In this document: one piece after another, positions 19,121 through 30,816 of the stretch
How positions within the stretch are numbered: the stretch's first letter is position 1
How the letters are laid out: the number at the start of each line of letters is the position of its first letter
Assembly: GCA_039583875.1 (NCBI GenBank)
Contig: CM077149.1
Coordinates: 22,705,194 to 22,769,193 of the forward strand
Source: Platanthera guangdongensis
Taxonomy: Eukaryota > Streptophyta > Magnoliopsida > Asparagales > Orchidaceae
DNA: 64,000 bases
Reading direction: 5' to 3'
Notes under the pieces: generated by a model
What the model was told of the DNA's origin: nothing
Seen by the model: the letters and a program-made list of their open reading frames with translations, nothing else
The model's database searches: none
Made by a program: the position numbers and the translations under genes

Positions 19121-22100
19121 TTAACGTATCAGTACCGAGCCAAAGCTCCCCGGACCATCCCGTCCGTCACAAACATCAACCGAGCCAAAGCTCACCGGAC
19201 CATCCTGTCCGTTACAATCATCAACCGAGCCAAAGCTCGCCGGGCCATCCTGCCCTTTTCCACAATTATCAACCGAGTCAAACCAACTTCCCGAGACACC
19301 GGGGGTGTGTGAAAGTGAACCCTTAATTATTCTAGTTGCTTTTAAGATTTATCACTTCTACAGTTTACGTTAGCCTAGGACTACCTAAGGTATACCCCGT
19401 GAAGGGCTCTCGAAGGCACTAGGAACTACGATGAGATTTCGACCAAAGCTCCCTTTCGCAAGGCACTTACTATTTTTGGTTGCTACCCGATTTCCCGACC
19501 CTTAATTTAACTTCACTGAATTTAGTCCTATTGCATTAAACACTTTCTCCCTACGGATAAGACGATCTTTCGTCGATCCCGAGCACCACCTAACACTAGC
19601 CAATCCAACACTCTGCCCATTTTACTACCAATAATGAACTTATTTTTAACCATCCAAACCAACATACTACTAATCCCAAAACATGCATCAATTATACTCA
19701 AACATGATTTTTACAGTGTTTACTATACGCAGACCACTTAAGCTATATGACTCACAAAAATGGGAGGTACATCAAATAATCATCCAGTACCCCTATGATA
19801 ATTATTAGAGGGATATAATGACAGTTTTAGCATAAATTCAGAAATTCATGATTTTCCTAATTTGTCTGATAATTTATTTATTTATTCTAGTAGCCAAAAA
19901 GCCCAAGTTTGAACATGAAGTACCAATTTAAGACAAGATAATATTCCTCCAAATTTTTGTTAAATACAATATGAATATATAACTCAAAATCCCAAGTCTC
20001 AGAATTTTCCAGTAAAGTTTAACCCCTTAATTTTATTTTCAAATATATCTCATAATAAGTCATTTTAAAAGACTTTACAGCAATAATGCCTCCAAAAATT
20101 CAGAGAAAATTCAAGTATAGTTATGATGGCATATAAATACTCTAGAGCAAGTTTCAAAATTTATCATTTAATAATAAGGCTATACTTGATTTTCTCATGA
20201 AATTCCAAGTTTATGAGTTAATGAACAAAGTATACTAATTATCCATCACCAAATTCCAAATAAATTCTCACTTGATAATGATGAACTAGGAACACTATGT
20301 ATCAAATTGCATAATTGTTAAACAAGTATTGAGCTCTATAGGAATTATTTAGCATGTAACCAAAGTTATGCACTTGTGAAGGAGATGCCCTAATTATGAA
20401 TCCAAAAATTCTATTAAAATTTATATATGATGATTATGCTCTAAAACTACCTCTGCCAAACTTTCATAACCTTTCAATGGGCAGTGAGATCACAATAGTC
20501 AAATTATTAATTAGGGCAATCATATTGGTTACAAATGAAGTGCTACAAATATTGATCAAAAATTCCCAAATAAATTACCAGAGGCTCATTTTATCCTTAT
20601 TCCCACACTACCCAAATTTTATTATATTTCAAGGAGTTTAGCTAACCTAAACTAGTACTAGAATTTTATGACCTAAGCTAGGGTTAGGGATTTGTGGGCC
20701 CTACCCTTTTCAAAATTCTTTAAGATTTTTACTAGAGGGTTTTATATACCCTAGGACCCTCCATACAAAATTTGAAGTTCATCCAAGGTGTTTAGGACTT
20801 ATGCCCTTCACAAGGCACAAGGGTCCTTCCTTAGGGTTTGGCCTAGGAACTTAGGGCAAATCAATTCCACTCTACCCCACATTCCATGGGGAGGTGCTAA
20901 ATGTCATACCAAGTCAGTGGCCCAAATTTCAGCCTCTGTTGAGGTGATTTGGTCACTCAAAATCAAAAGTGCACTTTTTGACCAAAATACCCTTATTAAG
21001 GTAAAGTTATGGTTGAGTCAATACCTATTCAAAACACATCCAAATTAGGTGAAACTTTATACAGATACATAACATGAGGCCAGGGACCACTCACCAAAAT
21101 TTGGGAGGGTTTGGAGGTCATTAGGCCACCTAATTAAATTATCCTAGTGAAATTAAATAATTTCCAAAACTATAGCAAAAGTGTCCCCAAAAATTCCCAT
21201 TTTTGGATAGCACCTAGATATGGTCAGGGGAACTCTCTGCCAAAATGTCAACTAATTTGGACCCAAGATAAAGTGTGGGCACTCAATTGAATTTCTGCCT
21301 AGCCCTATGTGTAGGCCCCACGAAAATGGGTGCCCTGGTCAAACCAGGCACCCAAATTGGCCAAACCAGTTTTAAAATAAACTAGACCTAAGGGGCTACA
21401 AATCCTATGTTGATCATTTCCTCATACAGAGCCTCTAACTATTTTTAAATATTAAATACATTAATTATATAAGGTGTGACAGAAATCAAATGAAAATATA
21501 TGAAGCCTATAGTTTAATGCATCCCCTGCACAAATCTTGGCGCATGGATAGAAGGCATCCAGTCATCTCCTTCCTCCAGCCGATGGTCCAGATTGATCCC
21601 GCCTGGAGAACTTTCCAGACTCTGCCGCCGGCGATCCGGCCACCTCCCCGGCCGGCCACCGCCACCACCACCTCCGTTGAGGTGGTGGCCGTCGCAAGGC
21701 GGCGGCTTGGCCGCCGGAGGGCCATTTTCCGGCGAACCCGACAAGTGGATTTCTTTAGAAAATCCATGAAAATGCCGAATTGGATCGGGCTCAATTGAGC
21801 CCGAACCTTGGACCTATTGATTGCTATGATCTATACATGAGAAAAGGAGTGGAGGAGGACCTTTCTGGTGGCCTGAATCCTTGCCGATTGCCGGGATGCC
21901 ATTTTTGTGGTGGTGGTGGTCGGATTTCTACAACAACACAGTGAACAGCTCTGGTTCATTCGGGTAAGGGGTGGGATTGATTCCTTGGAGTCCAGTGAAG
22001 CTTTTAAGATGAAGAGAAGGGGTGTTAGGTGGCTGTGAATGCAATTGCCATTATTGGCTCTTGGTCAAAAATGGCGGCCATGGTTGGTAGGGGATGAGGC

Positions 22101-23154
22101 CTAGCTCCAACCAGTCAATAATCAGCTGGTTGCACTCCTCTGGTCTTAGGGAATTGAATGGGAGGTTGGGGAAGGTTGGAGAAGGGGGAGGATGAGCCCA
22201 AAGTCTCCTCCATTACTTCTCTTTCACTTTCTCTCTCTTCCCTTAGGTAGGTTTTTCTCTCTCCTTCATACCAAGCTGAATTGGCTCCTACCTAACCCTA
22301 TGGCAGCCCACATGTTTATTTCACCCATCCATACAAGGTTAGCCCAAGAGAATTGGGCATGAGCTTGAGTTAGCCCATTTGGGCTAGCTTGACCCAAACC
22401 AAGGCTAGGGTTGAACTTGGTCAATTTGGCCTTTGAGCTTGCCCCTAATGAGTCCTGGTGACCCATTGGACTCCCCTAAGGCCTAGGTAGGGTTTTCTTC
22501 GCCCCTTGGAGGTCACTTGACCCTTAGGTAGGGCACTTGACCATTTTAGGGCTAGAGTTGACTTTGGTCAACTTAGCCTTTTTGATTGGTCCCAATGGGT
22601 CCTTGGTGACCCATTGGCCTCTCAATAGGGTTATGAAGGTAAGTGTGGGGTCCACTTGGCTAAGGGAACTTCAATTGGCCCTTGTGCAGGTCAGTTTGAC
22701 CCACTTAGGGTTAGAGTTGACTTTGGTCAACTTAACCCTTTTGACTGTCCTTCATAGGTCCTTAGTGACCCATTGACCCCAACATTGGGTCTAGGGAGTC
22801 CCTGGTAGGGTTAGTTGGGCTTTACTAGGGTATATTGCCCTTAGTTATGGCACCTTGCCCAATTTAGGCTTATGGTGGTCCTAGGTCAAATTGGCCACCT
22901 GTGGTTGGCTCCAATGGACCCTTAAGGCTCTAGTGGACCCTCTAATGGGTTAGTGATGTTGTGGTGGGGACATGGCGTCATGGTGAAGTCCTAAGGTAAA
23001 ACCCTAGATTTGGTGGTTGTGTCATAGGTAGACCATGGTGATCCTCATCTTGGCCTTCTATCTCTTGGCCCATTTCTGGCTTCCTAGGGTTTTGTCATGA
23101 CCTAGTCATGGACAAAACCACTCTTAGGGGTCTAGTTGGAAATGGGATGTTACA
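19121..23154 (-). mobile_element. B1: long gypsy-type LTR, near part
   Basis: This 4-kb stretch has no convincing ORF and is rich in A/T around 19700-20650. It is colinear with about 34800-38040 of the B2 LTR: GTGAAGGGCTCTCGA and GCACTAGGAACTACGATG near 19400, a Gly/Pro-coding-like GC-rich block with a GAGGTGGTGG stretch near 21670, and the terminus GGATGTTACA at 23154. The terminus abuts the interior of the C LTR with no remnant between, as expected for insertion. The two LTRs are too different to be a pair from one element, so B1 and B2 are probably separate insertions. Confidence 0.72.
22500..22780 (-). promoter_or_regulatory. Cluster of TTGAC (W-box-like) inverted pairs in the B1 LTR
   Basis: GTTGACTTTGGTCAAC occurs twice in a tandem unit of about 150 bp, with further TTGACC sites around it. 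TTGAC[CT] is the core bound by plant WRKY factors. The position is in U3, within 700 bp of the LTR start. Function is inferred. Confidence 0.45.
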
Positions 23155-24049
23155 TGCCCAGTTTTCCGGGTGCACCTTGGAGTTAATCCCCAAGGCTCCC
23201 TGTTGCAATCTACCACGTAGAAAACCCGAAAAACAACCATTCACACGGAGTCTTCTCCGGCCCTTATGCAATGCAACATCACCAATCCAGACCAACTTGT
23301 CCGGGTAGGCTTCACACATAATGCTTATGTCCGTTCTCGATTACGGACTCTACATGTACACAACGGGGACTATTCATGTCTACCCGAAGGAACGCCTCAA
23401 ACTCACCGCAAACTCGCGAGAGTGGGATTCCCTATACAAAAGAAGTAGATCTCCACATGCTCAAGTAGAGAATCGTTACCCTAGCTTTCTTCCTTGGCGC
23501 CATGGAAATGTACATGGATGAAAAGCACCACAATCTCCTTGCCTCCATAGATCCGAAGTCGGCTCGCGATTTGGGGCTCCGAAGCTCCGCCGCTGATCGG
23601 ATCTAGGCTTCTTCTTCCTCTTTGCTCTCCCCTCTCTCTAGACCTTAGACCGAGAACAGGTGAACGAAAATGAGGGATTTGAAACCCTATTCTCAGGTAT
23701 ATCCCAGTAGGAACAACACCCAGCCATCGGATCCCAAAATAAAGAAACGAATGACTGTGATCCGGGCCTGAAGTGGAAAAACTGGGCCGAACACCGCACG
23801 GTTCACGATCCGACCGCGTCAAACTCGAACATAGCTTGTGTCGAGACATTTTGTCGAGACCCTGCTGAGACCCTGTGTCGACACTGTCGAGACCCTGTGT
23901 CGACACTGTCGATACCCTGTGTCGACACCCTGTGTCGACACTGTCGAGACCCTGTGTCGACACCCTGTGTCGACACCGCAGCCTTTGTGTCGACACCAGA
24001 TGGTGCTCCCAACGCTGGCTGTCACACTTTCAAATTTTGGGGCATTACA
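23155..24049 (-). mobile_element. C 3' LTR, first 895 bp only
   Basis: It aligns to 29874-30816 of the 5' LTR. The remaining 940 bp or so is displaced by the B1 insertion and should reappear left of the window. It holds a palindrome array and an intact ATG exon with donor (ATG at 23503-23501, followed by GTAACG). Confidence 0.88.
23838..23998 (-). repeat. GTGTCGACAC array in the C 3' LTR
   Basis: About ten CCTGTGTCGACACTGTCGAGA-like units; the core GTGTCGACAC is a perfect palindrome. Confidence 0.92.
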
Positions 24050-24086
24050 ACTCTCTCCCTTTTAAAAGAATTTTGTCCTCAAAATT
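24050..24086 (-). other. Stem-loop and polypurine tract of C
   Basis: On the minus strand AATTTTG (24086-24080) pairs perfectly with CAAAATT (24075-24069) around AGGA. It is followed by CTTTTAAAAGGGAGAGAG before the LTR. Confidence 0.8.
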
Positions 24087-24110
24087 ACATAAAGGAAAGA
24101 AACATAAAAC

Positions 24111-27100
24111 TTAAACGGTACCTGAGTGAAACAACTCCGAGTACTCCTCAAGCATGGTCTGCTCTCGCTCCCAAGAGAGCTCTTGCCAACCACAATTGTC
24201 CCAACATACCTTGACCATCCTAATCTCTTTATTGCGTAGCCGCTTGACTTCCGAGTCCTCAATTCGAACGGGCTTGACCTTCGTCGTCAACCCATTCTCG
24301 ACCGGCACTTGATCCACCACGATCACATGCGAAGGCTCTTGCACCACCCTCCGTATTACTGATATATGGAATACATCATGAAGACCACTAAGCTCCACTG
24401 ATAGCTTCAAACAATACGCTGCTTCACCAATCCGCTCCAGAACCTCAAACAGTCCAAGGTACCTCTGGCTTAGCTTCTTCAAGCACCGCACCCGCGAGAC
24501 ACCCTTGAATGGCTTGATTTTAAAGTACACCCAATCGCTGACAGCGAACTCCACGTTCCTGTGTTTGGCATTATAGTACTTCGCCTGTCGGTCCCGAGGG
24601 ATAAGCAACCTCTCTCGAATCGTTTGAACCAAAGACATAGCATCATTCACCTCTTGGCGCTTGTACAACTTTGACTCAACCATTTCCAAACAAGACAACA
24701 ACGTGCGACATTTTCTACCATAAAGGGCCTCGAAGGGCACCATTTGTATGCTCCCCTGGTATCTATTGTTGTACGTGAACTCCACCAAGTATAGATGAGC
24801 TTCCCACAGCTTTCCAAAGTCCAGGACACACATGCGAAAGATGTCTTCCATTGTCCTATTGACCCTCTCGACCTGCCCATCCGTCTGCGGATGGAAGGCT
24901 GTGCTAAAACTCAGCTCCGTTCCCAACATCTGCTGCACCAACCTCCAAGCATTGGACGTGAACTGCCCATCCTGGTCACTCACGATGCTGTGGGGTACAC
25001 CGTGAAGCCGTACTATGTTATCCACATACAACTTTGCCAATTTCTCAACCGGATCATCCTTCCTATGCGGAATGAAGTGTGACACCTTTGTTAGATGATC
25101 TACGACCACCCAAATGGCGTTGTTCCCCTTTTGCAACCTTGACAACCCGTGCACAAAGTCCATAGTAATGTCGTCGAACTTCCACTATGGAATAGGCAAG
25201 GATTTCAAGAATCCTCCCGGCTTTTGGCACTTCGCTTTCACCAAGGCGCAAGTTTGGCACTTCGCTACGTAGAGCGCCACATCCTTCTTCAGTCCTGGAC
25301 ACCAAAACAGTTTCTTTACATCGCGGTACATCTTCATGCTCCCCGGGTGAATCGAGTACTTGGTATGATGCGCCTCGTACAACAATTCCACCCGCAAATT
25401 GCCCACACTCGGGACGCATAGACGAACGTCTTTCCAAAGCAATCCATCCTCAACAATGAATTGGGAATATCACCCATCCAGAGCTTCAACCATGATCCGC
25501 TTCATGCTGATATCCACATCCAAAGCCTGCAGAATCCGATTAGCCAGGTCATATTGAACTTCAGTCCAATTCAATAGTGCTTCAGCACTTGACTGCTTAT
25601 CCATGCAAAAGATCTCCAACGCCTCCAACTCCCGAACCAACCACTCGTGATGGAGCGACAAGCCAATTGGCTTGAGCTGGGGCCCGGTGACTCAATGCGT
25701 CCGCAACCGCATTGCCTTTACCAGGCACGTAGTGGATCTTGAATGTATAGTCCCCCAGGAACTCCATCCATCTATGCTACCGCATGTTCAGATCATTCTG
25801 ATCCAGCAAATATTTCAGGCTCTTGTGATCGGTGTAGATATCAATCTTCACACCATACAAATAATGTCTCCACAGCTTCAAGGCAAAAATCACGGCCGCT
25901 AACTCTAAGTCATGGACCGAATAATTCCTCTCGTGCACTTTCAGCTGTCTCGAGCCATACGCTATAACGCTTCCATGTTGCAGTAGCACGCAACCCAACC
26001 CACTGCCCGATGCATCGCTATAAATCTCAAAACCTTTGGTCCCACTCGGCGAACTCAGCACAGGCACCGTGGTCAGCCGACACTTTAACTCCTCAAAAGC
26101 ACGCACGCACTCCGGCATCCAAACGAACTTCTACTCTTTCCTCGTCAAAGTAGTGAGAGGTAACGCTATCTGCGAGAAGTTCTCCACGAAGCGCCTAAAA
26201 TAGCCGGCAAGCCCTAGAAAGCTCTGAACTTACGCTACCGTAGAAAGCACAGGTCACTCTCGTATCGGAACAATCTTCGCCGGATCCACTGCAATACCCT
26301 CTCCACTCACTATATGACCGAGGAATGCCCCTGAGTACAACCAAAACTCACATTTAGAGAACTTGACGTACAACTGATTCCTCCTCAGCGTCTCCAAAAC
26401 CAAATGAAGATTCCTGAAGTGATCCTCCTCACTCTGCGAGTACACCAAAATATCATCGATGAAGACGATCATAAAATGGTCTAAGTACTCCCGGAAAGTC
26501 CTGTTCATCAAATCCATGAACACCGACGACGCATTGGTCAGCCCAAACGGCATGACCGTAAACTCGTAATGCCCGTATCTCGTATTGAATGCTGTCTTAG
26601 GGATATCACTCTCCCTTATTCTAAACTGATAGTAACCGGACTTGAGGTCCAACTTTGAGTACACCGTCGACCCGACTAACTGATCAAAGAGATCATCAAT
26701 CCTTGGGATCAGACACTTGTTCTTTTTCGTTAGCTTGTTTAGCTCCCGATAATCTATACATAGCCTCAAGGTCCCATCCTTCTTCTTAACAAAGAGGACC
26801 GGTGCGCTCCAAGGCGAAGAAATTGCACGCACAAATCCTTGCTCCAATAACTCTTGAAGTTGCACCTTCAGATCTGCCATTTCCTTAGGCGTTAGCCAAT
26901 ATGGAGATCGTGACACAGGCTTCACACTTGGCACCAGCTCAATCGTGAAATCTATCTCCCGCTGTGGCGGGGCTCCAAGAAGATCACCAGGGAACAGATA
27001 AGGGTACTCCGATACCACTGAAATACTATCCAACGTAGGCTTTGTCTTTGCAACCTCCACTAGCATAAAGAACAGCTCTGCTCCAGCATGAACCGCCTTC

Positions 27101-27488
27101 ACCACCTGAAGGGCAGACATCAACGTCTTGCTCGACCCTTTCAAGCCCGTAAAAGTCGTCTCACGACCTGCTCCCAACTTGACTTTCTTGTGACCGCAAT
27201 CAATATAGGCTTGCTGCTCCGAGAGCCAGTCCATGCAAAATATAACGTGGAACTCCACCAGCGGTAGTAATGGCGCTTGTAGATCGAACTATTGATTCCA
27301 AATGTGAATCTTAACGCTGCAGATTTTATCCGCACACATCGAATACCCATTCGGTAACAACACATCCAAATTATCCTTTGCCATCGAAGAAGGTACTCCG
27401 ATGCACGATATGAATCCTTCAAACAAGGAGTGTGAAGCTCCCGTATCAAAGAGTGCTCTCACCGGATACTCACAAATCAAAACAAATC
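24111..27488 (-). pseudogene. pol: C pol: protease to chromodomain, many stops and one frameshift
   Basis: Homologous to the A pol over its whole length. The protease DTGASH starts at 27447. The reverse transcriptase runs without a break from about 27258 to 26254 with FIDD at 26463-26452. RNase H (SDASGSGLG) lies near 26010. The integrase-chromodomain part is open from 25163 to 24111, with Asp 24977 and Glu 24869 in exact 35-residue spacing. In-frame stops are at about 27289 (after HIWNQ), 26254, 26150, 25777, 25470 and 25183, and a frameshift lies near 25665. Several stops look like CAG to TAG changes, as expected for methylated-cytosine decay. It cannot make a functional polyprotein. Confidence 0.92.
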
Positions 27489-27564
27489 CTAAACAAGCAG
27501 TGGTAAGGTAACACGCACATAACAAGTATGCAACAATTTGACTTGCGATAAATTTAAACCATAC
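27489..27564 (-). other. Presumed gag-protease intron of C (76 bp)
   Basis: Minus strand: donor ACAG|GTATGG, acceptor CTTGTTTAG|GA. Length, position and phase are the same as in A. Confidence 0.68.
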
Positions 27565-28711
27565 CTGTCACCACATCAGATTGTTTAATGGCCTCGTGTT
27601 GGCCAAGATTATAAACCCTCGGTTGAGCCGGAGCATAATGGGACGCGGTTGACTCCATCACCTTGCCCTTCTCTTCATATGTTGCACCCGACTTCCTTTC
27701 GGACTTGGGACGTCCGCTCCAGTAGTCATGGGCAAAGTGCCCCGACTTTCCACAAGTAAAACATACACCCGGGGTCCGACCCGTAGTCATCCCAGAAGCA
27801 CCAGAATAAGGAGCCAGACCCGAAGTCCTAGCCTTCTTAAAGAACTTACGGTACCCAGACTTTGAGGTAGTTGGCACCTTGAACTCAGACTTCTTATCAC
27901 CAAAGCTTTTCTTTGCTTGTACATTCTTCATATCCTTCTCCAAAGAGCGAGCCGTGTTGACCAGGGTCAAGAAGCCCCGCATCATCGGCCCCAAGAGTAG
28001 TAGCCTCAAGTCATCTCTCAGACCTTCGTAGAAACGGTTCGTCTTGCGCTCCTCATCCGAGAATGTGGAGCTAGCATACCGACCCAAACGAGTAAACTCG
28101 TGGAGATACTCATCCATGCTACTCTCTCCTTGCACCAATTTCAGAAACTCATTCTCCAAAGCAATCCTCTAAGTCGGAGGAAGATACCTAGCCAAGAATA
28201 GACTTGAGAACTCCTCCATCGAGACGTCAGTAATTTTCCTTCCCCTCAAGAGGTGCAGCTCCAAGCCTTCCCTCCACAATCTAGCATTACCGTCCAGAAG
28301 GAACGTAGTTATAGTGGTCATCTGCCACTCCTCCGTTTCAGTAGATGTTCGGACTCTCGTCACACGGGAAAGCCAATCTTCAGCTTGCGATGGGGTTCCC
28401 AACCCCGAGAACACAGGAGCATCAAAGCTCATAACGTGCTTGAGATGCCTTTCAGTTGCTCGCCTCGGCACCAAAGGCTCCACTACTACCTGCTCCACTC
28501 TTCTCGGCTCAACCTCTGGAAGAGGTACCTGCTCCATCGCAGGAGCGGGCTGCGGCATTTGCCTTGCAGGCTGCGCATTGATCAAGGCAAACATTGCTTC
28601 GACAACCAATCGTATGGTTTCAGCCGATGGAGGTGTTGCAGGAGAATCATTTGGTGCACTACTAGACTCAGAAACTCGGCATTCTGACGGCCCAGCACCG
28701 CTTCTGGTCAC
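27554..28711 (-). pseudogene. gag: C gag body, one in-frame stop
   Basis: Opens at GTG 28711 directly after TATAG, with no ATG upstream in frame, as in A. The gag domain (EDWLSRVTRVRTS; WREGLELHLLRGRK; FLARYLPPT) is followed by a TAG at 28171-28169 and then by an open stretch with the zinc knuckle CFTCGKSGHFAHDY. The last Cys of the CCHC motif has become Tyr, so the knuckle is broken. The unspliced frame ends shortly after the intron donor. Confidence 0.9.
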
Positions 28712-28862
28712 CTATATTTGTACAAAACACCATTAAGCGACCAAATAAAATTTCAAAAAGCAATTATAGGAACACACAGGTTCCTCAAACATGTGTATTT
28801 TCATTCCTAAGTGGACATTCATGAGTTATTTTGCTGTTATAACGATGACGCACACACATGTT

Positions 28863-28899
28863 CTCACCACCCCTTAAAAAAAATTTGCCCACGAATTCA
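28863..28899 (-). other. Leader stem-loop and purine tract of C (partly decayed)
   Basis: GAATTCG TGGG CAAATTT on the minus strand keeps most of the pairing (one mismatch, one G-T pair), followed by TTTAAGGGGTGGTGAG. Confidence 0.6.
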
Positions 28900-28923
28900 T
28901 TTAAGACTGACCGAAACAAGAAG

Positions 28924-28935
28924 TCTGATACCAAA
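28924..28935 (-). other. Primer binding site of C
   Basis: Minus strand TTTGGTATCAGA lies at the LTR edge and fits initiator tRNA-Met. Confidence 0.82.
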
Positions 28936-30197
28936 TTGTAACACCCCTTATCCGTCGCATAGCATATAACAGTAGGCCCGGTCGGGGCCCGACGTCATAT
29001 ACCACAGACAGACCGGACGGTTACTCAATGGAAACCATCCAACTAATATCAACGTCCTACATAGAGCATTCTAGCGGAAGCAATTATAATAGTTGCATTA
29101 ATAAAGAACCCAACACTAGCATGAATGTCCACTAACAAGCCACGGAAGGCACGTACAAATACACAAGTACAAAGTCCTTAAGGCCTTACAATTGTTTACT
29201 CAAATAGAAGTATTTTCCAAACCTCGACACGCAGGCCGACCATACATGAATAAAAGAAAACACTAAGCATTATGCCTTCGAGGGCCAGCACAGCAACTTG
29301 GGCTTTAGCCCGCTATTTACCGCTCGGCTCAGCAGCACTGGCAAGCACAATCCATCGCAACGATGGCAAACCAAAGCAACGGTAAGCAATGCTGACCAAA
29401 TTATAACGATGCCGCCCCTAACTCAGGTGGTGATGCTCCTTCCCTGCACTCTATTAGCATAACCAATAGTATATATATACATTTCATCACAGGCGTTGGC
29501 ACGCACGGCCACACCCTCGTGCACTCAGGACACATTCTCGGTGAACCGCTGAATGTCACGTCAATTAAAGCCATAGACATTTCGGTCCCACCACCACCAC
29601 TTTGACGGCCAAACTATGAGCATTTGTCTTTTAGGCATTGGTCACGTCATTTTAAGCCATAGACTGCCTAAGACCCTCATCTATGCCAATGACTCCAACC
29701 GGACGACATAGAACGGGTACGGTTCCGCCTAACCCGTGCTCACATCGCAACGACAATTTAAACCATATGAGCGGGTCAAACTTCTTCGAGTCCCGTTTCC
29801 ATTACACACTTCACATAACCCTGTTATGTTCAAGTTGGCACCCAGGCCACCATGTTGGCAGAATCACACATCTGCCCAGTTTTCCGGGTGCATCTTGGAG
29901 TTAATCCCCAAGGCTCCCTGTTGCAATATACCACGTAGAAAACCCGAAAAACAACCATTCGCACGGAGTCTTCTCCGGCCCTTATACAATGTAACATCAC
30001 CGATCCAGACCAACTTGTCCGGGTAGGCTTCACACATCATGCCTATGTCCGTTCTCAATTACGGACTCTATATGTACACAACGGGGACTATTCATGTCTA
30101 CCCGATGGAACGCCTCAAATTCACCGCAAACTTGCGAGAGCGGGCTTCCCTATGCAAAAGAAGTAGAGCTTCACATGCTCAAGTAGAGAATTGTTAC

Positions 30198-30221
30198 CCT
30201 AGCATTCTTCCTTTGCGCCAT
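30198..30221 (-). CDS. Presumed gag exon 1 of C, encoded in the 5' LTR (MAQRKNAR)
   Basis: Eight codons from ATG 30221, followed by GTAACA. Same length, phase and donor position as in A, with a different peptide sequence but conserved basic character. Confidence 0.6.
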
Positions 30222-30554
30222 AGAAATGTACGCGGATGAAAAGCACCGAAATCTCCTTGCCTCTGTAGATCTGAAGTCGGCTCGCGATTTGGAGCTCCGA
30301 AGCTCCGTCGGTGACCAAATCTAGGCTTCTTCTTCCTCTTTACTCTCCCCTCTCTCTAGATCTTAGACCGAGAACAGGTGAACGGAAATGAGGGCTTTGA
30401 AACCCTATTCTCGGGTATATCCCAGTAGGAACAACACCCAGCCGTCGGATCCCAAAATAAAGAAACGAACGACTATGATCCGGGCCTGAAGTGGAAAAAC
30501 TGGGCCGAACACCGCACGGTTCATGATCCGACCGCGTCAAACTCGAACACATCT

Positions 30555-30765
30555 TTTGTCGAGAAATTTTGTTGAGATCCTACTGAGACCCTGTGTCGAC
30601 ACTATCGAGTCCCTGTGTCGACACTGTCGAGACCCTGTGTCGACACCCTGTGTCGACACCCTGTGTCGACACCCAGTGTCGACACCCAGTGTCGACACCC
30701 TGTGTCGACACCCTGTGTCGACACCCTGGCATTGTGTTGACACCGCAGCCTTTCTGTCGACACCA
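30555..30765 (-). repeat. GTGTCGACAC array in the C 5' LTR
   Basis: About a dozen CCTGTGTCGACA units, several in perfect 12-bp tandem (CCCAGTGTCGACA, CCCTGTGTCGACA). Copy number differs from the 3' LTR array. Confidence 0.92.
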
Positions 30766-30816
30766 GATGGGGCTCCTAACGCTGGCTGTCACACTTTTAA
30801 ATTTTGGGGCATTACA

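Larger units (their letters stand above)
28712..30197 (-). other. Presumed leader intron of C (1486 bp)
   Basis: Minus strand: donor AGG|GTAACA at 30197, acceptor TACAAATATAG|GTG at 28712. It spans R/U5, the primer binding site and the leader stem-loop, as in A. Confidence 0.55.
23155..30816 (-). mobile_element. Element C: decayed Ty3/gypsy chromovirus
   Basis: Read on the minus strand: 5' LTR (30816-28937), primer binding site, gag, pol with chromodomain, polypurine tract, 3' LTR (24049-23155) cut short by B1. Its proteins resemble those of A closely throughout. LTR comparison over about 470 bp shows roughly 35 differences, so it is clearly older than A. It interrupts the reverse transcriptase region of B2 at 30816/30817. 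The right flank CAATC (30817-30821) should be repeated at its unseen left end. Confidence 0.9.
28937..30816 (-). mobile_element. C 5' LTR (1880 bp)
   Basis: On the minus strand it begins TGTAATGCCCC and ends GGGTGTTACA. It carries the palindrome array (30765-30555), the ATG exon and the R/U5 region. Its last 350 bases resemble the ends of the A and E LTRs. Confidence 0.92.

Noticed and set aside
21490..21798. ORFs of about 100 codons on both strands in B1
   Set aside because: They lie in a GC-rich LTR block with no similarity to known domains, and the matching B2 block has different frames.
10452..23154. B1 as the 3' LTR of B2
   Set aside because: Same orientation and layout, but sequence identity by eye is far too low for a pair, and the exact border with C fits a later insertion better.
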